64,000 nt of DNA from Multifurca ochricompacta (Eukaryota; Basidiomycota; Agaricomycetes; Russulales; Russulaceae). This document shows, piece by piece, positions 1 to 13,200 of this stretch (the first letter of the stretch is position 1; each line of letters opens with the position of its first letter). The DNA is taken from assembly GCA_022496185.1 (NCBI GenBank), contig WTXG01000001.1, forward strand, positions 1,054,001 through 1,118,000, in the 5' to 3' direction. The notes under the pieces are model-generated. The model had not been told where the DNA came from. It worked only from the letters and a program-made list of their open reading frames with translations, and made no database searches. The position numbers and the translations under genes are program-made.

Positions 1-1056
1 CATAACATTTTTTGACAGTTGCTAGACGATGACCGACTGTAACTTCCCCATCTTCACAGAATTCAATATTGGCATGGCATGGCGAGTCGCTCGTGATCAA
101 ATGATTCCCTCGGCCCCCGGAGTAAGCGCAAGTACTAGTATCTACTTGTGACATTGAATCTTATCGCACAGGCACGCCATACCATACAAAATGTTCAAGA
201 ACCCCTTGTTATTGTAACAGACATTGCACGAAATGATGAGGCCCTTCAGGCCACTACGAGAGTGAATAACCCCAAGTGCAAAGGGACGACAGGGCGATAT
301 TAGTGCACAAACGGCAAGGTGGAAATGACGACGACAGGGATTGTTCGGAATGATTGTAAGATCAAGGACGGAAGGGGGGAAAAAAAAGTGAAATTGATGT
401 GGGGATAAAGCCGTCATGTGATGCAGGAATAGTCGACGGCTGAGAAGATAGAAGGAGGGTTAAAGTGAAGGAATAAGATAAAAAGGGAATGGGACACTAA
501 GGAAAGAATGTAGACTGTCGACCTCACCACGTGCGCGGCGCGGGAGGAACTAGGAAGGAAGGGAATACTATGCGCAGAGAGAATGAAGGTTTGCATAGGA
601 GGGGAACACGGGGTAAAAAAAAAGAGTTAACGATGGAGAGGATGTGCGCCAATAGAACCACAAAGCCTACACCAATGAGAGAAATGATGCGCCTGGCTAG
701 CAATCCGCCAAGTATACAATAGACGAAAGTAGTCAATATGTACCACGGAAAATATGTGAAGCCAACATCTTCTCACGCCGGGGGGGGGGGGGGGGGTGAG
801 GCTCTGCGCTTTCGATGCGTTGTAGTGATGACAGATGAAAAGTACGAGGCAGTGCGACGAGAGAATGCATGGGATGATGAAGCTTGCGGAGACAAAGTTG
901 ATGTTGTCGACGACGTGTGTGCGATGGTGATACATTTTGTTGAGGTGAGAGGAATGAGGACGAGAAAAGAAGGGTACTAAGACCAAACGCTAGACGGTAG
1001 GGGGGGGAAGGGAGGGGAGAGTGTGAGAATGAATGGGGTCGCAAAATCTTTGGCAT
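1..1056. other. Intergenic, downstream of the cyclin gene
   Basis: No ORF here resembles a conserved protein on either strand. The stretch is purine-rich on the + strand and carries a poly-G run of 17 at 780-796. It probably holds the 3' UTR of the minus-strand cyclin gene and the end of whatever lies beyond the window. Confidence 0.5.
780..796 (+). repeat. Poly-G tract (17 G)
   Basis: Uninterrupted run of G in intergenic DNA. Its length is uncertain because homopolymers are error-prone in this assembly. Confidence 0.8.
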
Positions 1057-2592
1057 CTATGAAACCATCGCTCGGGGAGACACATTGAGATTGTGTAAAG
1101 TTTGACGACCGAATTGAACAAAGTCGTGGGGGAGGAACTGTTCAGGGGGATTCTCAACATGTAGTTTATTTGTCAAAGGTTCGAACTTGGGAGATGAGAA
1201 ATTCTCCTTGTCATCATCGGACATGGCAGAGCTGGAGAACGGGTCACTGGAGAAGTAAGGACTCGTAGGAGTGATCGGCATATCGTCAGAGAGATCAGAG
1301 GCGGTCGTCGTTGCACTCATCGGGGTGCCCACAACGGAGTTGGAGGGCCGTACGGGTGTCATGGGCAAAGGAGGGGCGACATGTCGGACAAAACGACCAC
1401 CTTGGAGGTAAGATTGGACGACGAATGTTGCCGCCTTCGAGTAGAAAGCATACGAGTACTTCTTTATGAGCGTCTCGGACAGATCATTGACGTGCTTAGC
1501 CAACCGGTTGTCGAGGTGCTCGACGATCTGCAAACACTCCTCTGTCTCCTCGAACAATCTTCGCCCCTTACCGCAGAGGAATCTCGCAAGGGTCAAAGAG
1601 CCGAGAGCGATAGCTGACGCTGGAAATCTTACGAATTCCCGATAGAAAAGGGTAATTTCCATCAGGAACCTAGCAACGTGCTGCACTTTTGGCTCCTCAA
1701 CGGAAGGAACACAACACATCATCCTGAGCCACGCTTCTGCTGTCGGGTGGCCAAGGGTCCACTGGATAGTTGCAAGTACGTGTCCTTCCATCTGAATAAA
1801 GGCCGACTCGTCATATGTATCGCGACAATAGTGAACGAGCTCTTGCACGGTCGGAACTCGCTCCTTCGCGTCTTCGAATTTGGCAGCGATCCAAAGAGCG
1901 GCACACCCGACTAGCTGATAATGTTTGATGTATACGATTCGGCGGGAAACATAGCGATCGACAATGTTCAAGGTGAGATAGAGGGTCTCTGGGCGCAAGC
2001 GGAATGTGAAGTGGAGCTCGACGAGAAACTCGACCAGGCAGGGGCGCATGTGCCATTTGATTTCGGGTTGCTGGTCCATTGATGACGTGGTTCCCATTGT
2101 GTACCTCTGGGTAAAGGGCCCGGGTGTCGACAAGGAAGGTTAAAAGTGAGGGAACTAATATTGACGAACCTCCATTTCATACATGTAGTAACGGATCTCC
2201 TCGCGATATTCATCTTCCAATAAGATGCCTTCCTTTCGCAAGGCGGCTAGTTGAAGCTCGCGTCGCCGTTGAAGTACGGACTCCATCTTGGCCGCTCGAG
2301 GGGATCGACGGGAGGCGGCGGCGGCGGCGGCAACAACAGAAAGGGTGAGAGGGGATTGAGATTTTCGGGACTTTGTAACGCCATGGGGGGATGGGCGCTT
2401 CTTCGGGTAGAGAAGGTTGTTACGGGAATGTCTGGAGGAAGAAACTGAGGTATCTTTCATTGTAAAGGACGAAAGGGGGATGACGTTTGCCGGTGGTGCG
2501 ATGACAAGTGGACTAGACGTGGGTGGACGATGGAATAAGGTTGGGGTAGTAGAAGAGGCCAAGTCAGCACACGAGTCTATCGGTAGAGACAT
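1057..2592 (-). CDS. G1/S-type cyclin (Cln-like)
   Basis: Two exons, 2592-2170 and 2106-1057, joined by a 63-nt intron; 490 residues. The N-terminal exon is low-complexity and ends with the helix EEIRYYMYEME. The second exon opens with DQQPEIKWHMRPCLVEFLVE, the start of a cyclin box, and continues with KFEDAKERVPTVQELVHYC, typical of fungal Cln1-type G1 cyclins. The C-terminal third is Ser/Thr/Pro-rich and contains several TP and SP sites (possible CDK phosphorylation sites) and a DDDKEN stretch, which would suit a phosphorylation-controlled unstable protein. Family knowledge: such cyclins activate Cdk1/Cdc28 at Start. The ATG at 2592 is chosen because it opens a continuous reading frame just inside the region where composition turns coding. 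The upstream region is about 3 kb, far longer than any other in the window. Confidence 0.88.
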
Positions 2593-5500
2593 TTGCGCAC
2601 AAAGGTGTGTGTATGTGTTATAAAACCGAGCCGAAAAGAAAGAAATAAAGAAAGGGAGGGGAGAGGGGATTGGATTGGATAGAATGATGAGAAAGAAACA
2701 AGGGAGACAAAAAAAAGAGAAAAGCGTCAAGGGAATTGGAATCCATTTTAAAAGAAAGATTTGACATTCAAAGAAGAATATAGCATATAGCCAATCGGTT
2801 GAAAAGGAATGAGAAATGTGGATTCACTCACTTTTAGTAGTTATTGTAGTTGTGACTGGACACAGAGGGGACACTAAAAAAAAAGTCGTGAGCGTGTTTT
2901 GTCGTGAAGATGAGTGAAGGAGAGAGAGAGAGAGGGATAAAGGACAAGGAGAGATGGGTGTTAGTTAGTGAGTTGTGGCTAGTTGAGTACAAGGGGGATG
3001 GATGGATGTGTACATGTACAATGCATGCACGAATGGGATGGGGATGGGATAGGATGATGGGATATGGGGGACACAGTAACATAACATGTAAATGTACTAC
3101 CACCCCCACGCCACACGAATAAATAATAATAATAAAAAGAATAATGATTGATTGAAATGATTTATTTGATGGGATGAATGGGTGAATGGATGATTCCCAG
3201 CCCAGCGTCTTGTTGTGAGTGAGTGGCAAATTACAACCAAATTGTCACACGCCCCACGTTTTACGACGTTGAGAACTTTTAGTCCGACTTACCTATTTAT
3301 TTATCTTCCTTGACTCCTACCTTTCAATCAGTCGTCAGTCGAGTCGTCAACTCGTATTCATTTTCAGCGCTCACCGAGCTTCGATGTATTCTTCCGCCTT
3401 CCTTCTAAAGATCCAAAAATCCCCGCGGGAATAGTATACAAAAAAAAAGATTCTTGATCAGTTTTTGACCTCGGAACACGACAAAAGCAGTCGTTACCTT
3501 GCGAAAAGGACAATGCTGCGTGGGGGATACTGGGGATATGCGACCACGACGAAGGATGCGTTGGTCACCGAATTATAACAGTTTTCGGGTAAGGGTACAG
3601 TGGGTGCTGGATGAGCTGGAAGTGATTAAAAGGAGTGGACTGGGGTCGATCAAGGGAAAGACTGTGTGCGTTCTGCCAGATGCAAGGTTGGAAGCCACCT
3701 GTGAAAAGGGAAAAAAAAAGAAAAAAAGAAAGGAAAGAGACCCAGCACTAAGCTAGGCTTTCACAAGGCAGACCTCGAACCCAAGGTAAGAGCAGGAGAC
3801 GTATGCTTTTCGAAATAATATGTTGGGGTGGGGTGGGGGGGGGTCGTCGTCGATATCGCAAATGGCGGTCTTTGCAGAAAGGATGAGACTGCAAAGTGAA
3901 AGAGATGTGCGTATCTTCGAGACGCCCTTCTCCTCTTTTTTTTCTCTGTCCGTTCGGTGATATTAACTCCCGTTTGCGGTGAGAACGCGCACCACGTTGT
4001 ACTTGCCTGCAGGCAGACTTGTCGATGATTCGCCCAGCGGAAAACCATATATGATTCTTATGTAACTATACTATATTGTTTTCCGTCTTCCCTCCGCTTT
4101 TTGACATTGACACACTGCACGCAATACTAAGTGCTATCCTCCTCTATCCCCTCTAATAAGCACTTTTTCGTTCCTTCACGATCTGTATGTATAAATGTAT
4201 GTATGTATATATATACATACATAGTAAAGAAAAAGTCTACTCGGTTCGGCCCCATTACTTAGCGATTATTTTATTTTATTTTATTTTATTTTATTTTATA
4301 ATATATTATATATTTTACACTACCAAGCCCAAGCGGCTCGCTTATTTTGAAAGCCCAGGGACACAGCGCCGTGTTTTAACGCTCAGTATCGATAAACCGG
4401 CGCCAAGTCCTAATGGCTGCACGTAAGCATGGACCGTCTATCGGTCTTGGACCGCCTTTCTTCATCAACTTTTTTTTCTCACAAGCGCAAGCGCATCTCC
4501 CATCAGTCACTTGTTATCAGCTGGTATCATCGTCGCGTCGCGGAAACACCCGACTGCAAAAACACATTTCCTTCTTTTGGGCATTTTTTTGACGGGCTCC
4601 TCATCTTCCCTGGCACAGCGTGTATTGTATATATATCATGATACAGGCATTGTCTTCCACAGGAGGTGTAATTTTTCTTGGGCGCTACGCCGTCTTCCCT
4701 CCCCGCTGACTTGACGGGCTTCCAGGTTGTCAGTGGGGTAGGTAATTAATCCCGCGGATAATCATCAGTTTGAAATTTGCAAATTCTGTGTTTGTGTTGT
4801 GTGTTGATTGTTACGATACGAACTTTCATTCAGCCGCACGCGCTCTCGCTCTCGCTCCAAGGAATGGATGCAGGCACGCTGACCCCTCAAAAGCGTGCTT
4901 TTTGTGCTTGTGCTTGCTTGCATCTTCCGGATTACGCGGAATTCGGCACCGCTGACCCGATGGCCCGGATGCGCCCACACAATCAATCACACAACAACAT
5001 AATCACATAAATTCATCAAACCAAAAACTAACTAACCCTAAAACTAACCTAACTTCTCGCTCGCTTGCTGAGGTAATATATCCGCAGCATCCGTATTGTG
5101 TCTTATGTGTTTTGTGTTTTGTGTTTTGTTTTGTGACGATCCTTGTTTCTACTGGTTTTCATTCCCAGGGTAAAAAGCAAGCCGTTTCCTTTCAACCGTC
5201 AACGTTGTACTCATTTCACTTATACCCCGACACGCGAGAAGGGTACTCATGAACAATATCGAGATCCAAACCCTCAGACGAGCTCGACTAAGCCAAGGGA
5301 AAAAAAGTCTCCTTAACGCCGGTAAGAACTTTCCTTATATGGAACCCTAAAAGTTGGTAGATCATAAAATGACGTCATCGCACTTTTGCAAAAAAAAAAA
5401 TAGCTTTTTTTTTCTTTATTTTTTCTTTACTTTACAGACGGACGAACGGGAGTGTTGGTGTCGGCAAAAATCAGGGAAATAGAACGAACATGAACACGGG

Positions 5501-5604
5501 AGGCCACACGACAATATACGGCCCAAAAAAAAGTATGGAAATGAAAAATTTAAAAGAGTGTCAAGAGCGGGGTGCAAAGGTAAGGTAAGAGAAAGTGTGT
5601 CGCC
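2593..5604. other. Long intergenic region upstream of the cyclin
   Basis: About 3.0 kb without a recognisable gene. It contains purine/pyrimidine-biased stretches near 2620-2940, a TTTTA microsatellite at 4268-4299, an AACCCTAA motif at 5034-5041 and several A/T runs near 5380-5430. It probably holds the promoter and a long 5' UTR of the cyclin plus the terminator of the next minus-strand gene. Small ORFs here have no recognisable conservation or splice pattern. Confidence 0.5.
4268..4299 (+). repeat. (TTTTA)n microsatellite
   Basis: About six tandem copies of a TTTTA/TTTAT unit followed by an AT-rich segment. Intergenic. Confidence 0.8.
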
Positions 5605-8600
5605 TTAGTCGCGAGGCGCACCGTGCATGAGAAGCGCCATGAGATCTTGCGCAGGTTGGGAACCACCACTAGGGCTTGCTTGTATGTGTTGTGGAAGGAG
5701 ATGAGACATGGATTGAGGGTGTGGTTGTTGGTGTATGTGTGATTGCTGCCGCATCGCCGTGTGGGGGGCGTGCATAGTTAGCACATTCTGTTGGGGGAAC
5801 CCGACGCCTGGCGCTCTCAGCCCCGCTGCTCCTGCCCCATTATTTAACCCAAGGAGTTGTGCTTGGCTTGGTGCTCGCACATCCAGCTTCGTGGCATGCA
5901 AAAGCGATCCCACATGACCGGGATCAAGGGTACCCTGGACGTTAGGAGATACTCCAGGAGGGCCGCGTACTTGAGTACTAGACGGGTAACCAATACCACC
6001 ACTTGAGAAGTTGTACGCGGTCTGACCAGATCCGTTGCCTTGTAAGTGAGGGGATGGCACGCCTACCGTTGAGCCTAAGAACTGAGTCGGGTCATGCGGG
6101 GGACGTCCTCCGAGGTTCGCCAAACCGGGCGGCAATCGCTGTTGTGGGGACGCATGGAGTTGTGTGGCGTTAGGCGAGGTGCCATTGCGAAATGGCTGTT
6201 GCACCGAGAGTCCTGCGTTCCTCGGGACCCCAGTCTGGTTAGGGTACATGGAAGGAAGAGGAGTGGGATATATCTGATCCACGACTCGCTGAGGTGGAAT
6301 GCGCTGCTGAACGTTGAACGCGCTAAGCTCATCAAGCGGATCCTGGAACATCCCACTCTCTCGTCGTGGCGGGCGCAATCCCGGCACCATTCCGTCAGGA
6401 ACGAAGTTGCGATCGTCCAAGCGGTTGTCATACAAGATGTCATAATTTCGCCCAATAGGGGCCAGCTGAGCTTGCCGTGCAGTAGAAACGTTCGCATGTT
6501 GATGAACGAAAGGTGTTTGACTATACCCTGAGGGTTGGATGTGATGACTGGCTTGAGCAAGGCGCTGTCCCTAAGTGACATTAAGTATCGGACGCAACCT
6601 GAACGAACCAACTAACCTGTGTCGAGTTCTGCAGCATTGTGAAAATATCTTCCATGGCCCTATTTTCAGCGTTGAATGTATAAGATTCTCCACCAATACT
6701 CAATTGTCTTTGGTACGGAAGCAGGGGGTGGGAATCCATATTCTCAGAGGCTGTGGTGGGCAATTCCCGAGATTTGCCGTCGAAAAATTTCGCAAAGCGG
6801 CTGCCTTTTTGTTGAGGATAAGGAGAACCTCCAGAACCCCTTTCACGACCGCCGGAGTCGAATGACGGACTCTGACTTTTTGGGATGGTCGACTGAATTC
6901 CCAATGGGTTGGTAGGGCCAATCTCAGAGTATGAATTCAGGTCAGAGGGAGTGCCATAGGCCGTACGATCGCCAAAAGAAGAAAGGGATTGTCGCCGAAG
7001 ATTCTCTTGGTGCGCGTGAGCGTTGCCATCGCTCGAAATGGCTGGTTGGCGGTGTGGATTAACGAGATTAGAGAAGCCGGGAGGAGGAAGGCTTCGAGCA
7101 GTAGAATCAACGTTTACTACATCCACGTCCAGACCCGATCGGGGTCCATTCGTTATAGGCTGCAGTGAGGATGGTATGTCGAGTGTCGTGGCAGAGATTG
7201 TAAATGGGGGCGTTTCAGAGGATAATATGGGCGCCGTAGTAGCGGATGGTGTACGAGAACCGAAAGCAAGTAATCGAGAGCCAGAAGGGGGATTGAACTG
7301 AGATGGGGTCGGGGGCTTGATGACGGAAGTAGTAGGCTGTCTGTCCTGTGGGCCCTGTAAAGCCGAACTGTCGGATGTGGAGGGGTTGGGGAAAAAGCGA
7401 GATCCAGGCGGCTTCGGCGACTCAATGGATGGGGTAGAAGGTTTTGTCGATGGGGCCGTGGCGGGTGCCAAAGCTTCTACCAAAGGCGACGAGGCAAAGC
7501 CTGAAGTCGCTTGACCCTCCGAGGTAGACGTTGAAAGCTTCTGGGAGAGTGGAGCTGCGTAATACAATGGTTATGATCATGTAATAGTGGCACACAGCGG
7601 ACGCTCACCAGTTTCAGTTTCAGGGCCAAGATACGCAACAGCGGGATCATTTGAAGGACCTTTGAGCGCGGCCTTATTCTTCTCCTCTTCGCGCTTGATC
7701 ATCAACTTGAAGAGCTGTATCTCATCTAGCGGAGGCTCCGTGGGTTGTGTGGCCTGGGTCTCGCGTGTTTTCGTACTCCCGACGCGTTCCGAGTCGCCGC
7801 CTGTTCTCGACACTTCAGATTCTCGTTCCTTCCGCTCCTTCTCCTTCATGCCCATCTTCCAGGTTTGAATGCTATCCAGTTCCCCGTTTTCGGCCTTACC
7901 ACCGAGAATACCGACTCCTGACTCGCTAGGAATGTAGGTATCCATCCAAGCAGGTTCCTTCTCCTCTGCTCGGACTCTCGGATCTTTGCGCTCATCGCGT
8001 TCCTTGCCCTCCCGATCCTCGTCGCGACTATGCCCACGCCTATCACGGCCATTGGTCCGTTTGGATCGTGAATCACGTTCATCCACGGCCCAGCGGTCGC
8101 GTTCTCGATCACGAGGGCGGTCTGAATCCCAATTCGAGTCCCGTTCGCTGGCTCGGGAGCTGCGTTCCTTTTCGCGTTCGCGTTCGCGCTCCCTTTCCCT
8201 GTATTCCTTGTCCCGGAGCTCGCGTCGGGCAGCCATGCGCTCATCGCGTTTACCGTCATCTCTCCAGCGTCGAGGATCGTCGTCGACATCTCGGTCGCGG
8301 CGAGTATGATCATCTCTGCGATCGTCTCTTCTCCGATGCTCGTCTCGGTCTCTGTCACGATCCCTGTCCAAATCTCGATCTCGTCGAGTAGGCGATGATT
8401 CCCGTCGTTGCTTTGATGAATCGCGTACTCGGGATCGTGGACGCTCGCGGTCTTCACGTTCACGGCGCAAACCATCAGAGCCTACAGAACGTGATGAGCA
8501 ACCATTCGCTTAAAATGAAGCGAACGAGGCTTGGACTTACGTTCCTCACGCTCACGACCTGCACATGCGGATGAACTCACGTGCTCGTGTCAGAAAAGGG

Positions 8601-9668
8601 TGTAACTTACCTCTTCTCCAATCTTCACTCGATTCACCAGCCTTCCTTCTAGAAGAGTCCCTTCCGTCGGTCCGGCGAGTTGCTCCCGAACTAAGGCTGG
8701 TCTGAGAAGTAAGTCGACTGGTTCCCCCTACTAAATGAGGTGCGGAATCCCGTTCTCTGTTTCGCAGACTGGTGCCTCCAGCAGGAGACGAAAGGCGATC
8801 CCGGTCATATTTATCAGAGAGCTATGGCTTGGATTAGACGAAAACTAATGTGAAAAGCTACGGGCTCACACTGCGAAGTCGCTCCTGACCTTCCTTATCC
8901 CGAAGGTCACGTTCTCTGTCTCTGTCTGCGTCTTTATCTTTTTCGCGCTCACTCGTGCGAATGGACTGGTGTTTAAAATTCCCCATCTGTGAGGGTTGAG
9001 ACAATGTCGACCGGAAGGTTGCACGTGGGGGTAGGTCCGCTGACAGGGTGGTGAGTGTAAAGAGTATATAGACGTAGACGGAAGTCACGGAGAACGTACT
9101 AGTATCTTCTTGATCACGCCGAAAGCTGAGATAGATGAGGACGGCGACGACGCAGCGGAGGGGGGGGGGATGCTTCAAGTGAAACTTACCGCTTGTCTCT
9201 CGCCCCTGAGGTGGTCGCGGAGGCATCGGAATCCTTTTTCGTGGCATTTTGTTCATTCCAGTCTCTGAAGAACGTTAACAATTTGGAGATGGACGAATGC
9301 ATGGAGGGGAATGCGTACCCGAACCAATCTTTCAAAGGGGGCATACCCTTAGGTAGGGCAACTAGCGGGGACTTGTGGAGAAAGAGAATCTGGGTTTGAG
9401 TATACGAGACGAGAGGACGAATAGGTGAAAGCGAGTTGTCTGATGGGGAAGTGTCGGTGACGGCTACGGGTGATAAGGTGACATTTTGGATTGCGCTAAC
9501 GAGGTTATCAGTGGATGTTTGTAAAGAAATTGAATTTTGAGGATGAGGATGAACGTCTGTGGTGGACATGATGATGATGGTGGTGGTGGTGGTGGTTGGT
9601 GGTGGTGGTGGTGGTACGGTCCAACCGAAAGTCAAGTGGCTGAGGTCGAGTGAACCATGACCATACAT
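5605..9668 (-). CDS. 4E-T-like, Arg/Asp/Ser-rich protein
   Basis: Nine exons: 9668-9319, 9264-9190, 9125-9100, 9039-8870, 8821-8611, 8558-8541 (18 nt), 8481-7609, 7554-6617 and 6570-5605. The phases join without a break to 1208 codons plus stop; an internal ATG at 9569 could be the true start. The N-terminus carries SYTQTQILFL, which fits the eIF4E-binding pattern Y-x4-I/L-hydrophobic, then, after removal of a 54-nt intron, PLKDWFGDWNEQ. The middle is very rich in RD/RE/RS dipeptides; the C-terminal half is Pro/Gln/Ser-rich and ends in DLMALLMHGAPRD. This layout resembles fungal 4E-transporter-type translational repressors of P-bodies, but that is an inference from motif and layout. An RS-type splicing cofactor is the alternative. 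Confidence 0.55.
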
Positions 9669-10209
9669 AACATGGCTCTTTCACTCAAACATTTATTCTG
9701 AAACAACGGACATTAAATTTATATCGTTTCGTTATTCGTACTTCTAGAGGTGAATATTTTTCTCATCATTAATTAAACAAAGACAAAATCACAAAAAAAC
9801 CTAGTCATCCCAGACCCCGTGACTCGAAAAGAAACAATCTCGTGGTTCAGAACCGAACTCGAAAGGAACAAATATATCAGAGACGTGGTACGGTGCACAT
9901 TCAAAACCATTTCTTTCTTTGTTTTCACCACCTTTCATTGCTCTTCTTAGGATCTTATAAAAGACAACTTGAGAGCTGTCCGTCGGGAGATTGAGCGGGT
10001 CCTTCCGCATCATTCCCAAAGCTGATCATGTCTTGTTGTATTTACATTTTGGTAATTGAAGGGCGAACTGACTGCGGCCCGTCACAGGAGCACAGGGACG
10101 CCGTTATCTACTTATAAGCCGCTCAAGAGCATTCTCCCCCGGGATGTTTCTTGTTCCACAGTGAATCCGCCACTACCGTCTCCTGCTACTCTCACCTCTA
10201 CTCCGTAAG
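9669..10209. other. Shared upstream region
   Basis: About 540 bp between divergent genes. AT-rich in the centre (9700-9800). No ORF with coding character. It should hold both promoters. Confidence 0.5.
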
Positions 10210-13200
10210 ATGGAGCTCTTCTTTCGTGACTTATCTTATCGGGCCACTCTGAGCGATGTCAAAGAGGCATTTGCATCAGTACTTCATAGCCCTCGTTATC
10301 TCCCCGAGTCACAACCACCTTGGAATTTCGATGTCTATCTTTTCCCACCACTCAGGAATCAACCGGGCCGTGACAACAGGGGAATCGGGACCGTGACCGT
10401 TCCCAAACTACATCTTGGCCAGGATCTGCTCCGCGATTACGGAGGCTCTACCTCCTTGGTAGTCGCAGGGAGAAAAATTAAACTTACGCTCAGCAAAGGA
10501 AAACCCGCACCTGCTACCGTAGACAAGCTCAACCGCGAACCATATATATCACCAAAGGTCTACGAGAGTCGAGCAGCCACCAAGGAATCTTTCCAACGGA
10601 ACACGGTGGGGATCCATACCCTTCAGTTGGGGTGGGAGACCCGAAGTGGTGTTTTTTCTGTTGAATGGGAGAAGCATTTCCAAGAAGCCTGTCATTTGGC
10701 CTTCAGTGATAACCGGAGGGAGATGCGAATAAGGATCCTTGATCAACAAGATGTCGTTCGCTCTATTGCCATCCACTGGTCACAGATCAGTTGGTCTGCG
10801 ACTGGATACGGGGATGAAGGCCACCCGGTGATTTCTCTCTCCTTATTCTCTCCTCCCATCTTCGATGCCGAGCCCTCTAGCAAAATTTAATTCAGTCTCA
10901 TTTGAATTTTCGTTCATCTACACTCGAAAAGCGCCAGCGACTGCTTTTCCTCTATCCTGATGACGCCGACTTCATTCGAGTCTTACCATACGCAACCCTT
11001 TCTATTCGTCTCCTTTGTCGCAGTATTGTAGATTTGAAGATATACAAAGAACTCTGCAAGATTGCACGTCTCCCGACCCCAAAGGATTTTACTTTTCATG
11101 CAAACCACTTAGGACTCTTCTCGGCGGTCATGCTGGAGCAATACCATCAATGGATAACTAGCCTCGACTGGTCTGTCGCCTTCCAACTCGAAGCCCTGCT
11201 TCGAGGGCGCCTCGCGGATACGAAGGAGGTTCTTTCAATCCGCGGCATCATTGATAATATGACGGCTTCCAAAGGAGCCAGCCACACAGCCGACTTCTTG
11301 CGTTCTGTGGTCAATAATACAGTTTTCGAGATTCAGGGTCACCACGAAGGGGCATTTAAAGCAAGTGTCGAGCGCCATGCGCAGAATTTCTCCTGGCCGT
11401 CATTATCGTACCCCTGGGACCCAAAGGATGGCGTTTTAAGTTGCCTTCATGTTTCCATATCCCCTACGTCAATGAAGCTCGGAGGACCATTTCCAGAACG
11501 TTCTAACCGTGTCATGCGCACATACACAGCCAATCATGACTCGTTCATTCGCGTCAGCTTTGTAGAAGAGAATGACTTACGATATCAGCACGATCGCGAG
11601 ATTGACGGCCCCGCATTCATAGGCAAATGGGTTTCACCCACTCTACGAGATGGTTTCGCAATTGCCGGCAAACGGTTCCGTTTCCTGGCTTATTCTCAAT
11701 CAGCCCTAAAGTCTCATACCGTGTGGTTTGTAAAGGATTTCTCCGATCCTAATGGTGACTTAATCACTGCCGCCACTATCATTGCGGGTTTGGGAAAATT
11801 CGATGGCCTCGAATATGACAGGAAACTGATTTATTGTCCTGCGCGTTACGCGGCGAGGATTTCACAAGCTTTCACGACTACGGACTCATCAATCTCTATT
11901 CAGGCCGAAGAAATTATTCTTCGAGAGGATATAGAACGAGACAAGTACTGCTTTACCGAAGGCGTGGGCAGTATTTCCCCGCAGCTAGCGCGGAAAATCT
12001 GGAGGGCCTTACAACAAAGGGGTTCACGCGCAACGCGCAGAGCAATCACTTATCCTCGAGCCTTTCAGATCCGTCTCGTTGGAGCAAAGGGCATGCTAAG
12101 CGTGGATCCCAGCTTATCTGGCGACGTCGTGGAGCTCAGGCCTTCAATGATCAAGTTTGATGCGCCGCATTCTACGAATGTGGAGATCGCTCAAGCATTC
12201 GTCCGACCAAGCAAGTATTACCTGAATCGCCCATTGATCATGATACTTGAAGGCTTGGGTATCCCATACTCTGTATTCAAGACTCTGCAAGATACAGCGG
12301 TTCAGGATGCCTATGACGCAGCAACATCCTTGGAGAAGGCCGCTAATACCCTCGACCAGTTTGGCCTTGGTGCTTCTTACCGATTGTCGTCCACCCTACT
12401 CCATTTAGCCAAACTTGGCATCTCCCCTGAAATTATGGGCGGTTTCTATAACCAGATGCTAGAGTTTTCCATTCATCATATTCTACGAGACTTGAAGCAT
12501 CATGCTCGAATTCCTGTAAATGATGGGTATACGCTTGTTGGTGTTGCTGACATCCACCACTATCTGCAGGAAGGTGAGGTCTTTGCGTGTGTCACTATAC
12601 AAGAGACCAACTCGATCCGGTATCTTGACGGACCGGTGCTCATCTCTCGGTCGCCAACTATCCACCCTGGTGATGTACAAGTCGTACGTGCAATTGGACG
12701 ACCACCTCCAGGATCAATTTTTGCAAGAGAACCTCTAATGAACACTGTCGTGTTTTCTGTGGAGGGTAACAAGAATCCTTAGGCTTGGTTCGCAGTTCAC
12801 TTATACCTACTACAGGTACTAGACCTTTGCCATCATGTCTGGGCGGCGGCGACCTGGATGGAGACGTTTACAATATAACCTTCCTCAAAGACCTCCACCC
12901 CGAGCAGAATATGCCCCCGGCTGCATACGACCCGGCCCCCAAAAAACTACTTGATCGACCAAGTACTATGAACGATGTGGCCGATTTCGTGGCCGATTAT
13001 ATCAATAGTGATGTAAGAATCACCTTCCAGAGTGGCTTTATACGTTTTCTAAATCGATATCAACAGATTTTGGGCCTGGTGGCGATCAACTGGTTGTTGA
13101 TAGCCGACCTCCACGACATCTTCCACGATGACTGCATCAAGTTATGTCGAATACACAGCAATGCCGTTGACTATCCAAAGAGCGGAACTCCAGTGACTTT

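Noticed and set aside
10828..10895. Intron that would repair the RdRP frame
   Set aside because: It would delete ISLSLFSPPIFDAEP, which looks like conserved polymerase sequence. Kept only as an alternative.
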